Source of the DNA: Thraustochytrium sp. TN22
Taxonomy: Eukaryota > Sar > Bigyra > Thraustochytrida > Thraustochytriidae
Direction of reading: 5' to 3'
DNA: 64,000 bases
NCBI GenBank assembly: GCA_013306675.1
Contig: JABLUY010000025.1
Location: forward strand, 62,001-126,000
Both the position numbers and the translations under genes were made by a program. Under the pieces are notes generated by a model. The model saw nothing but the letters and a program-made list of their open reading frames with translations, made no database searches and was not told the origin of the DNA. Of this stretch, positions 19,945 through 28,347 are shown in pieces. Within the stretch, counting starts at the first letter, position 1, and each line of letters begins with the position of its first letter.

Positions 19945-21147
19945 CTTCCCTAGCCCCACCGACCGCGAGCGAGGGCTACGCCGCGCTGCGCAGCACGACG
20001 CGGCTGCCGCGTCGAGGTCGACGACGTCCCCCACGCGTCGCGTCGCGTCTCGCGTCGCGTCGCGTCGCGCGTAGTCGTCGCGCGCGTCAGGCCGAGTCGA
20101 GCGAAGCGCCGCTTCGCATGCACGTTTGCCCCCTGCCAGGCCGGCCCGGTTCGGGGCCGCGCCGCCGCCCGCGCGCGCTCGCGCGCGCGCCGCTGCTGCG
20201 CGCCCTGCGCCGCCCGCGGCAGCGCGCCCGGCGTCCGCGCCGCGGCGAAGGAGACCGCGCCCGAGGAGGCGGCGACGGAGGACTGCTCCGCGGCAAGGTC
20301 CGCCAGCCGCCCTGCCGAGGCGCCCGAGAAGCGAGGACAAGGCCGAGGACGAGGGCGGGCAGGACGAGGACGAGCAGGACGAGGACGAGCAGGACGAGCA
20401 GGACGAGCAGGACGAGCAGGGTGAGGAAAAGGACGAGGGCGAGCAGGTCGAGGACAAGGACGGGCAGGACAGCTTCAAGAGGAACTGGACCAGCACCAGC
20501 ACCAGCACCAGGACGAGGACGAAGACGAGGACAACGGCGGGGACGGGGCACGGCGTGGGAGTCGAGGGCGAAGGAACGGGGGACTGGGGGACGAGGACGA
20601 GGACAAGGACGACGGGGAACGCCGCGAACAGCGGAGGAGTCGAAGCTGCGCTCTGCTCTGGTTCTGCGAGAGGAGCGGCGTCACAGATGAAGCTGATGCC
20701 GCCGCGTGTCTGTCAGGCGCAAAACGTACTGCGGCGGCACGAACGAGGCGTTCGATAGCATGTCTGCTGGCGAGACAAAGAGTTTGCTGGCAAGAAAGAC
20801 TTGTGATTTTCTCAATGGGGAGGCAAGCGTCTGATTCGTGCTGGTTGAGGCATTGGACTCGATGAGAATGAGCAGTGCTCCCAACACCGCTGTACGCTGC
20901 TGCGAGGAGAGGCAAGCCGTCACACTTGACCTTCTATAACTAAGAAAGAACACAAATGCTCCAACTCGCGGCGCACGGGGCCCGGGCCCGGCCGGCCATG
21001 AGTCCGTTACGGTCAAAGTTGACCTTTCGAAGGAAGTTGCGCCGGCGCCGTGGTGCGCTCGCTCACTGCCAGGCCGCAGCTGCGTCCTCCTCCCCGAGGC
21101 TCGTTGTCGCGCTGGCAGCACATCAGCATCGAACGCAAGCGCGCAGC
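19945..21147. other. Divergent region between CDPK and EF-hand-like gene
   Basis: The spacer is 1.2 kb. The first part is GC-rich with tandem CGTCG units (20030-20070). A GACGAGCAG-type array follows, and then 20640-20950 is more balanced in composition. Open frames over the array translate to acidic or Ser/Leu runs depending on frame and strand and are not convincing genes. A TTCTATAACT near 20933 is a weak TATA-like candidate upstream of the plus-strand gene. Confidence 0.45.
20336..20480. repeat. GACGAGCAG / GACGAGGAC tandem array
   Basis: Imperfect 9- to 18-bp units of GACGAG followed by CAG or GAC are visible. On the plus strand they would read as Asp/Glu/Gln repeats, on the minus strand as Ser/Cys or Leu/Val runs. 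Confidence 0.85.
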
Positions 21148-21774
21148 ATGGAGGACGCGCAGGCGTTCGCCAAGGTTCTCGTGCGCACGAGTCCTCTGAC
21201 ACTGGAGGACATCGAAGACCTGCGAGCGCTCTTCGACTACTTCTTGCACGCGTCGCATGCAAGCACGCGTGGCTTCGTGGCGGCGGATCAGGCGGCGCGC
21301 ATCCTGCGACAGCTCGGTTTCCCAGAGGTGGAGCTGACGGAGAATGGCGGCCTCGTTGTGCAGGACCCGAGCAAGCCGAAGCTGCTGGTGAATGAGCAAG
21401 AGTTCCTGCTGGCCGCCGCGCGGCTGGCGGCGCAGGAGAAGGTCGTGCTGCTGGAGGGCGAGCTGGACATGCCGGAGGAGAAGACCGCCATCTTGCGCGC
21501 CTCGCGACTCTTCCGGTCCATGGACCCGAATGGCAAGGGCGTCGTTGCCTGCGAAGCCTTGCGCTTCGCGCTCATCAACATGGGCTGCCGCCCGCCCGAC
21601 CTGGCTGGCGTGGGCGACCTGGCCGACCGCTGGAGCGACTTGAATCGCTACTTTTGGGAGCCGGAGGACGAGACGCGCTACGTCACCTTTGATGAGTTCG
21701 TCGATTACGCCGCAGCTCTCATTCTTCCCACCATTCCTGCTCGTGCTGTCAAGTATGCTGTTGGAGACGATTGA
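21148..21774 (+). CDS. Small EF-hand-like (calmodulin-fold) protein
   Basis: The predicted protein has 208 residues from the ATG at 21148 (MEDAQAF). It contains two helix-loop-helix pairs resembling calmodulin lobes. The segment around ALFDYFLHASHASTRGFVAA is a degenerate loop. A clearer one follows around FRSMDPNGKGVVACEALRF, with D, N and G at expected loop positions but no Glu at position 12. The Asp-poor loops suggest weak or no calcium binding. The in-frame ATG at 20956 adds a 64-residue Arg/Ala-rich leader with no domain. It could also be a centrin-like or CML-type adaptor; the specific role is unknown. Confidence 0.6.
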   Translation: MEDAQAFAKVLVRTSPLTLEDIEDLRALFDYFLHASHASTRGFVAADQAARILRQLGFPEVELTENGGLVVQDPSKPKLLVNEQEFLLAAARLAAQEKVVLLEGELDMPEEKTAILRASRLFRSMDPNGKGVVACEALRFALINMGCRPPDLAGVGDLADRWSDLNRYFWEPEDETRYVTFDEFVDYAAALILPTIPARAVKYAVGDD

Positions 21775-22932
21775 GCTGAGCCGCCCGCCCGCCCACAGAG
21801 CGCTTCTGAGAGCGAGCGTCGCGTTGAGAGTGAGCGGGCAGAGCTGCCGGAGCGAGGGAGCTGACCGATGACAGCGTGAAATGAAGCGGCCTTCCCTCTG
21901 GCGGGTCCGGGAGCCTTTAATTCCGGTCGCATGGTCGTTTACGGTGACGGCTTTGGGTCGGCCACGGCTGGCTACTAGTAGCTGGCCAGTAGCAAACGTA
22001 CCAAACGTAGAAGAGAGCGAAGGTCGCGGGGGTACCCGCGGGGGAACCGTGGCTCTTAGTACCGATCGCCCCCGCCAAGATCAGCTCAGCGACCAGCTCA
22101 GCTGGGTCGAGTGTCGGCTGTCTCCGGATGGCCGATGGCAGGGAGCGCAGCACGCCAGTGGCAGCTCGCTCGCCTGCCGTTTACACATTTCATGACAAGA
22201 CTCCGCAAAATGACGTGTCGATGACGACGCACGACGGCCGGGCCGCCGCGATGCGGCGCCACCTCTCGTGAAGCAAGGCTTTGCTACCGCAGCCACCAGT
22301 GCGATGCAACCCGTACTAACTTAGTGATGTTGGTATCGTCGGCGAACGACAGAATCTGATCCGGACAGCCTGAGCGCTTGACCTTGCGGCCGCAGCGGGC
22401 GAGGCGGCCGCCTTTTGCAGCGTCGGCTGCTTGGAGTATCAAGCAGTAGTCGCAACCTGGCTGCTCTGCAAACGAGCGACCACGTGGGCTGCCGACAGCC
22501 GGGTCCCCGCGGCGCTGGCTGCTCCTGGCCAACCTGCGTGTGGCGGCCACTGGCTAGCTCTGACGTCCATCGTCCGTCTCACTTTCCGGCCACGACTGAC
22601 ATGAGCTGCTTTTCACTCTGCTAGCCTAGTTCCGCACAGACCGAGCCAGACCGGTCGCAGACCCAGAACCAGAACCGAAGCACCAGCAACCAGCGATTCC
22701 AGCCCCAGGTTGCCGTCGCTCGCTGCCAGCAGCCAGCCGTGGCTGGCCAGGGCCGAGCGCCGCCAGTACGGACCAGTACCTCGAAGTTTGACTCCGCGCT
22801 CGGCGCGAAGGCGTCGGATTCCGAGCGCGCGCGGCCTTCCCTGTTCGCCAGGCGTTGAGAGATCAGAGAGCGAGGGTGAGTGACGCAGCTGCACAGCGCG
22901 TGCAGGCTTGTGATCAAGGCAGGCAGTCCTCA
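21775..22932. other. Intergenic region with no recognised gene
   Basis: The spacer is 1.16 kb between two plus-strand genes, with mixed composition and a few short open frames lacking domains. No RNA gene or repeat was identified. It probably holds the promoter of the oxidoreductase gene at 22933. Confidence 0.45.
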
Positions 22933-24078
22933 ATGGCTCTGGTGGCCGGCAACATGGCGCAGCGCAAGAAGGTGGTGGTGGTGGGCGGCGGGTACGCCGG
23001 CTCGTACGTGGCCGGGCCCCTGGACGGCGTGGCGGACGTGACGGTGGTGGATGCGCGCGACTGCATGGTGCACAAGGTGGGCGCCCTGCGCGCCGCCGTG
23101 CAGCCGGCGACGTGGGCCGACAAGGTGCTCGTGCCGCGCGGCAAGCTGCTCAAGAACGGCAAGGTGGTCACGGGCGTGGTCACGGAGGTCGGCGACACCA
23201 GCGTGACGCTGGACAGCGGCGAGCAGCTGCCGTACGACGTGCTGGTGGTGGCCACGGGCGCCAGCAACGTGTCGCCCGGCGAGCCGGGCAAGACGGTGCG
23301 GACGCTGGAGGACCTCAAGGCGTTTTACGCCGACTTTCACGCGGCGCTCTCCCGCGCGACCAAGATCGCCATCGTGGGCGGCGGCGTGGTGGGCGTGGAG
23401 CTGTCGGGCGAGATCAAGAGCGCGTTCCCGTCCAAGGAGGTCACTATCGTGCACGCGGGCCGCGAGTTCGTGAGCGCCTCCACGCCGCCGCTGGGCGCTG
23501 GCTTCCAGCGCAAGATTAAGGCGCAGATGGACAAGCTGGGCATCAAGTATGTGCTGGGCAGCAAGGCGGTGATCGACCCGGCGGAGTTCGCCGATAAGCA
23601 CTTCCTGAGCGGCGACCGCTCGCTGCGCACCGAGGCCGGCGAGGAGCTGGAGGTGGACTTGGTCATCTCCTGCGTTGGAACGAAGCCCAACTCGGAGGGC
23701 CTGCCGGCCGCGTGGCTCGACGCGAGCGGTCACGTCAAGGTGAACGACAAGCTGCAGGTGCTCGCGGGCGCCACCGCGCTGCCCAACGTGTTTGCGGTTG
23801 GTGACATCAACGATGTGGCCGAGAACAAGATGGCGTACTACTGCACGCAGCAGGCGCCTTTGGTGGTCAAGAATGTCCAGGCCGTAATTAAGGGCACGGC
23901 GCCCACCAAGACGTACAAGGCGCACAAGGACGCCTTTATGATTGTCCCGCTCGGCCCCAAGAACGGCGTCATGGCCACGCCGCTCGGCTCTTTTGGTGCC
24001 TTTTTCGCGTCTAACGTCAAGGGCAAGGGGCTCTTTCTCGACCTGGCGTGGAAGCCGAACCACGCCAAGGCCCCGTGA
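22933..24078 (+). CDS. FSP1/AIFM2-like FAD-dependent NAD(P)H oxidoreductase
   Basis: The predicted protein has 381 residues and belongs to the two-dinucleotide-binding-domain flavoprotein family that includes FSP1/AIFM2 and type II NADH dehydrogenases. The FAD-binding motif VVVGGGYAGSYVA is near residue 15. The LVVATGAS turn is near 110, the NAD(P)H-binding motif AIVGGGVVGVEL near 148, and the C-terminal FAD contact VFAVGDIND near 290. The size fits the AMID/FSP1 branch. FSP1 reduces ubiquinone or vitamin K at membranes to block lipid peroxidation; that role is inferred from family only. Unlike animal FSP1, there is no Gly2 myristoylation site. A second ATG seven codons downstream (22954) is an alternative start. 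Confidence 0.82.
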   Translation: MALVAGNMAQRKKVVVVGGGYAGSYVAGPLDGVADVTVVDARDCMVHKVGALRAAVQPATWADKVLVPRGKLLKNGKVVTGVVTEVGDTSVTLDSGEQLPYDVLVVATGASNVSPGEPGKTVRTLEDLKAFYADFHAALSRATKIAIVGGGVVGVELSGEIKSAFPSKEVTIVHAGREFVSASTPPLGAGFQRKIKAQMDKLGIKYVLGSKAVIDPAEFADKHFLSGDRSLRTEAGEELEVDLVISCVGTKPNSEGLPAAWLDASGHVKVNDKLQVLAGATALPNVFAVGDINDVAENKMAYYCTQQAPLVVKNVQAVIKGTAPTKTYKAHKDAFMIVPLGPKNGVMATPLGSFGAFFASNVKGKGLFLDLAWKPNHAKAP

Positions 24079-24516
24079 GATTCGAAAGTGTCTGCGAGAG
24101 GCCCTGTGAGACTCGGGTGTTTGCGAAACAACGTCCAAAGCGTGCAGTGCGTGAAAAAAATCCTCTTACAGTTCGTTCCGCCGTGATCTGCCCTTTTTGT
24201 CTGTTTCTGTGTGCGCGAGTCTGGGCTTGGACGTCATTGGAGGGAAGGACAACGGTTTCTTTGGGTGCAGTCACATCTTCTCTTTTATAAGTGGATGATC
24301 GTTAGGTTACTAAGCGCCAAAGCCAGGGGAAGGTTGTAGAGTGGTGCGCCGCCACGGCCTTACGGTCTTGTTTCTTGTTGTCTCTGTCTCTGGCTTCTTG
24401 CTGTCTCTTGTCTCAGTCTCTTGTTTCTGCATGCCTCGGCTCTGCCTCTTTGCTTCTTCTCGCCTCTAACTCTCGTCTCTGGGCTGTGTGTGCTTCGAGA
24501 CGCCTTTGTTGCATCA
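24079..24516. other. Convergent spacer, pyrimidine-rich
   Basis: The spacer is 438 bp between the convergent stop codons of the oxidoreductase and the kinesin gene. The segment 24365-24490 is a TCTC/TTGT-rich pyrimidine tract on the plus strand. No gene is seen. Confidence 0.5.
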
Positions 24517-27222
24517 TCAGCGCTTGGCGTCCTCGACGTGCTTGGAAGCCTTGCCGAGTTCCACAGCGCGGGCGCGCGCGGCAAAGTTGAGAGAGCAAAA
24601 GGACTCCTCGGCATTGGCCTTGACGGGACTGACCTGGACAAACATGAGTGTCTTGGAGTCGGTTGAGAGCGAGTCCTGCAGCAGGTAGGTGAGCGTAGAG
24701 TTGCGAAAAGGCACGTGGCCCTGCTTGTTGGCGCGCGCGTGGATGACGTCGCCAAGCGCAGAGAGCGACTTGTTGATGTTGGTGGCCTCGGTGAGGCGCG
24801 CACCCTGAACGCCGGACTTGGAGACGCGCTCGGAACCCGCGAGATCAATGAGGTGCAGCTTGCCACGCGCTTCGAGGCCAGTGATGGCGTTGCGCGCCAC
24901 GATGTACGTGGACAGCATGGAGTGGCTGCGCGAGGAGTGCGCGTTCATGTCGGTACAGGCGACAGAGCGATTCTTCTTGCCGAGCTTGATGAGCTTTAGC
25001 ACCTGCGAATGCTCGGTGACCTGCACCATGGTGAGCCCTGGCACGTGCATTCCGTGCGGGCCGGCCTTGACCTCGAGCTTCTTTTGCTGTGCCTGCTTCT
25101 GCTTCTGCTTGTCGGCCAGCAGGTCGCGGATCTGCTCGTTGTAGATCTCGAGCAACGAGACCTGGACGTCAAAAGTCCACTCGCCGCCCTGATTGCGCTC
25201 GCGCATGTTGTCAAAGAGGCGCTCGAGCGCGCGGAAGTTGACGCCGCGATCGTGCTCCGGACCCTCCATCGTGTGCGTTTTGCCAGAGCCGGTCTGGCCA
25301 TACGCGAAGATGCACACGTTGTAGCCGTCCAGGATGGATGTGCACAGGTCAGACACCTGCGCGAAGACCGCGGCATTGTCGGCATCGGAGCGGAAGACGT
25401 GGTCGAACTCCCAGGACTTGTCGCGACCCTTGGCATTGCGCAACTCGAGGGCGCCGTCCTGCGGAAAGCGCACGGCGATGTCGTTCTCCTCGTGCGGAAG
25501 GGACGGCCGGACGCGGCAAAGCACCCGGATGTTGCCCCTCAGCTCCTGCAGCTCATTAAAAAGACGGCGGCGCTCCTTGTACTCGCGCTCGTACTTGGCA
25601 ACAATGCCGGAGAGCGACGCCTGCTTGGCGGCCACGCGCTCCTTGAGGCCGGCCAGGAGGCGCGCCACGTCCTGCTGCGCAGCGGCCGTCTCGGCCGCGG
25701 CGCTCTGGGCTGCCTGCGCCTGCGCGGCGCGCAAGCTGCGCAGCTCGCCGCGCATGGACGTGAGCGCAACCTGAACGGCGCGCTGCCGCTCGCGCGCAGA
25801 CTTTTGCGAGGCACGCTCCTGGTCCGCGAGCTGGCGCTTCGCCTTGCGTTGCGAGTGCTCGAGCGCCTGCTCCAGCTTTGCCACCTGCTGCTGCGCCTCG
25901 GCGAGCGCCCGCTCCTTGGCCTCGTCGACGACCGGGACAGCCGGGGCCGCGGGTGCCGGCGTTGGCGCTGGCGCGCTACGGGCGGCCTCCAAGTCGCGGC
26001 GGGCGGCGGAGAGCGCCTCATTCGCCGCCGCGAGCTCGTCCTCCTTGGCCTGCAGCTTCGCCTTGAGCTTGTCAAACTTCTCGCGCACCTTGTGCGCGGT
26101 GCTGGGCGGCGCCGGTGTAGGCGGTGTCTGGGGAATATGCACTGGCTTATTGCTGGCACGGGCCGAGCCCTTGGTGTCGGGCGTGCAGGGCGCGACCGTG
26201 GCCTGGGTCTCGCTGGCGATCGCAGGCTTGCGCATGTCGGCGAGGCGCGCGGCAAGGTCTGCATTGTCCTTCTCGACTGCCGCGAGCTTGTTCTGCGTTA
26301 CCTTGGCGACCTTGAGCGCCTTGACCAACTTGGTGCGCAGCGCGTCCACACTGAGCCCGTTCAACTTGGCGCTTACGGCCGCGGACGTGCTCTCGCTGTT
26401 GCTGCTAGCGCTGCTATCGGCTGGCACCGGCCCCTTGCTGCCTCCGCTGATGGAGACGCGCGTGTCGCGTAGGAGCAAGAACCCTGGCCGCAGGCTGTCG
26501 AGCGACTCGCGCAGCACGCGGTTCTCCTCGCCAAGCGACTCAAGCTGACGCTCCAGGGCAGCAAGGCGGTCCGCCGTCTCGGGCACAGCATCGGCTGCTG
26601 CTGCTCCTGCCGTGGCGACGTCCTCTTCGGCCGCCTCGGCCAGCACGGCCTCTGCGGCGCTGCGCTCCTGCTGCAGCGCCTTGGCGAGGACTCCGGCCCG
26701 CGGCTCGGACGGCCGCAGCTGTGTCTCGCAGGCCTGCAGCGAAGTGACCAGACGTTCCGCGACGTCCTGGTGGCGCTGGAGCTTCTCCCGAAAGCTCTTC
26801 TTGAGGATTGTCACCTGCGTCTTGGCCATGCGCTTGAGAATCCCCACCTGGTCCGCGGCGCGGCGCTCCTTGTCGCCGGCCTCGTGCAGCTCGCGCAATG
26901 CCGTCATATAGCGCAGCTGCAGCTGTTCGAGCTCCTCGCGCGCGGCCTCCTCCTTCTCTTCGAGCTCCTCGCCGACCGCGCCGGCCGCCGCAGCCTCGAC
27001 GTACTGGTCCAGATTGCTGCCGCCCGTGCCGTCCTCGCCATCCTCGTCGTCCTCCGAGTCCGAGAATCCGAGCTCCTGCCGCAGCGACCGCAGCTGGTTC
27101 GCCGCGATGCGCTCCGCCAGCTCTTGCACTTGCAGCTCCTGTTCCTGCTCCTCCTCCGCGCGTCGCGCGAGCTCTGGGTCGTAGGTCTTCGGCCGCGACA
27201 CCACCGGCGAGTAGTACGACAT
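24517..27222 (-). CDS. Kinesin-14 (C-terminal motor)
   Basis: The predicted protein has 901 residues from the ATG at 27222 (MSYYSPVV). An N-terminal acidic region is followed by long Ala/Glu/Lys coiled coil (about 40-555). The motor lies at the C-terminus (about 560-890), preceded by the kinesin-14 neck signature ELRGNIRVLCRVRP. P-loop GQTGSGKTH is near 643. Switch I NAHSSRSH, switch II LIDLAGSE and the LTYLLQDSL motif are all present. Motor-last topology is diagnostic for minus-end-directed kinesin-14 (HSET/Ncd/KIFC type), which acts in spindle focusing and microtubule cross-linking. An upstream in-frame ATG at 27462 would add 80 low-complexity residues and is less likely. Confidence 0.93.
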   Translation of the reverse strand: MSYYSPVVSRPKTYDPELARRAEEEQEQELQVQELAERIAANQLRSLRQELGFSDSEDDEDGEDGTGGSNLDQYVEAAAAGAVGEELEEKEEAAREELEQLQLRYMTALRELHEAGDKERRAADQVGILKRMAKTQVTILKKSFREKLQRHQDVAERLVTSLQACETQLRPSEPRAGVLAKALQQERSAAEAVLAEAAEEDVATAGAAAADAVPETADRLAALERQLESLGEENRVLRESLDSLRPGFLLLRDTRVSISGGSKGPVPADSSASSNSESTSAAVSAKLNGLSVDALRTKLVKALKVAKVTQNKLAAVEKDNADLAARLADMRKPAIASETQATVAPCTPDTKGSARASNKPVHIPQTPPTPAPPSTAHKVREKFDKLKAKLQAKEDELAAANEALSAARRDLEAARSAPAPTPAPAAPAVPVVDEAKERALAEAQQQVAKLEQALEHSQRKAKRQLADQERASQKSARERQRAVQVALTSMRGELRSLRAAQAQAAQSAAAETAAAQQDVARLLAGLKERVAAKQASLSGIVAKYEREYKERRRLFNELQELRGNIRVLCRVRPSLPHEENDIAVRFPQDGALELRNAKGRDKSWEFDHVFRSDADNAAVFAQVSDLCTSILDGYNVCIFAYGQTGSGKTHTMEGPEHDRGVNFRALERLFDNMRERNQGGEWTFDVQVSLLEIYNEQIRDLLADKQKQKQAQQKKLEVKAGPHGMHVPGLTMVQVTEHSQVLKLIKLGKKNRSVACTDMNAHSSRSHSMLSTYIVARNAITGLEARGKLHLIDLAGSERVSKSGVQGARLTEATNINKSLSALGDVIHARANKQGHVPFRNSTLTYLLQDSLSTDSKTLMFVQVSPVKANAEESFCSLNFAARARAVELGKASKHVEDAKR

Positions 27223-28043
27223 TTTCGCAGGCCGCAGTGCGCGCTGCCCTGCCGCCCGCTCGCTCGCCCGCCCGCCCGCTCGCCCGTTGGGCGCGCTCAG
27301 CTGCGCTTGGCTGCCGTTCGACGCGCTCCGCCGCCGCGAGCCTGATCGATAACCTGAATGCGTGCGCGCTGCGCGGCGTTGATCATCTCGATGGTGAAAC
27401 TGTCGAGCACGACCTGGGGACGCCTGTTGCCAGTCCCGTTCGCCTGTGGCGCACTCACGCACTGTGGCGCACAGTGCGCCGGCGGGCGTGCTGGCTGACG
27501 AGGCGAGAGGGACTGCAGTCCCGCGGTGGTGGCGGCGTCAACGGCTTCGGGATCGACCTTGGTGCTGCTGCGTTGTAGCGCTCTGGCACTCGCTCAGTCA
27601 CAATGCAGTGCCGCTTTTCGTGACGAAATGAACCACAAAGGAGCTCATGCGTGTCTCTCGCCTGGCATGGCATGGCCTATGGCCTATGCCAGACACTACA
27701 TGCACGATGTGCCAGGTGGCTGGTCTTGATGTGTGAAGGCCCTGGAAGGGCGAGCCGGCTGACAAAAAGGTCAAGCCTGTCTTGTGCGGGCGGCACAGGA
27801 ATGCCGAGACGAGAGGCGTCTCCTACGTTTGCACCTCCCAGTCTGCGCTGCAATCCCTTTTAGTCTTTTTATTTAGAAAATGCGTGCAGTGCAGTGGGCC
27901 CTCGATCGGTGTTTCTCTGCAAGTTCACGTACTTCGTCCTTCGTCTCAGCTTGCTTGCAGTGCATACGGTGATCGTGACTCAGTCACTCTCCAATCAACC
28001 ATGGCACTGCAGAACGAGATCCGCGACAGGTCTGAGTCGGAGG
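27223..28043. other. Divergent promoter region of kinesin-14 and the end-repair gene
   Basis: The 821-bp spacer holds both 5' flanks. A TGTGGCGCAC motif occurs at 27445 and 27463, the second forming a perfect palindrome. An upstream ATG with strong context (ACCATGG, 28001) opens a frame overlapping the next gene in another phase. Confidence 0.5.
27466..27480. promoter_or_regulatory. 15-bp palindrome GGCGCACAGTGCGCC
   Basis: Perfect 7-bp arms flank one central base. It lies 244 bp upstream of the kinesin-14 ATG in a divergent spacer. A dimeric transcription-factor site is possible but unproven. Confidence 0.3.
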
Positions 28044-28297
28044 ATGGACGCCTTTGTGCGGTGGCGGTGCCGCGATTGCGGGCACGCGGGCAACGCGGGC
28101 GGGCGCGAGGTCTGCGGCAAGTGCGGCGCATCGCGCAGCGGTGGCGGGCCGCCGTCAAAGCGCGCGCGGCTGGCCGATGGCAATGCGGGCTTCTCGACGC
28201 GGTACCAGGGCAAGGTGCCGCTGCCGGAGCCGTGGCTGGCGGCGGCGGGCGGCTCAGTCCTGTTCCGCGCATGGCCGTCCACGGGCAGTGGCGATGA
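28001..28297 (+). promoter_or_regulatory. Overlapping upstream ORF with strong start context
   Basis: An ATG at 28001 in the context ACCATGG opens a 98-codon frame that overlaps the start of the end-repair gene in a different phase. No domain is recognisable. If it lies in the transcript, it could lower translation of the main frame. Alternatively it marks an unrecognised first exon. Confidence 0.3.
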
Positions 28298-28312
28298 TAC
28301 CTCGTCTTCGTC

Positions 28313-28347
<35 letters not shown>

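Noticed and set aside
20087-20758. Acidic Asp/Glu/Gln repeat protein, and the N-terminal extension of the CDPK frame to 20508
   Set aside because: Both come from the GACGAG array, which is open on both strands. The kinase has a better start at 19944.
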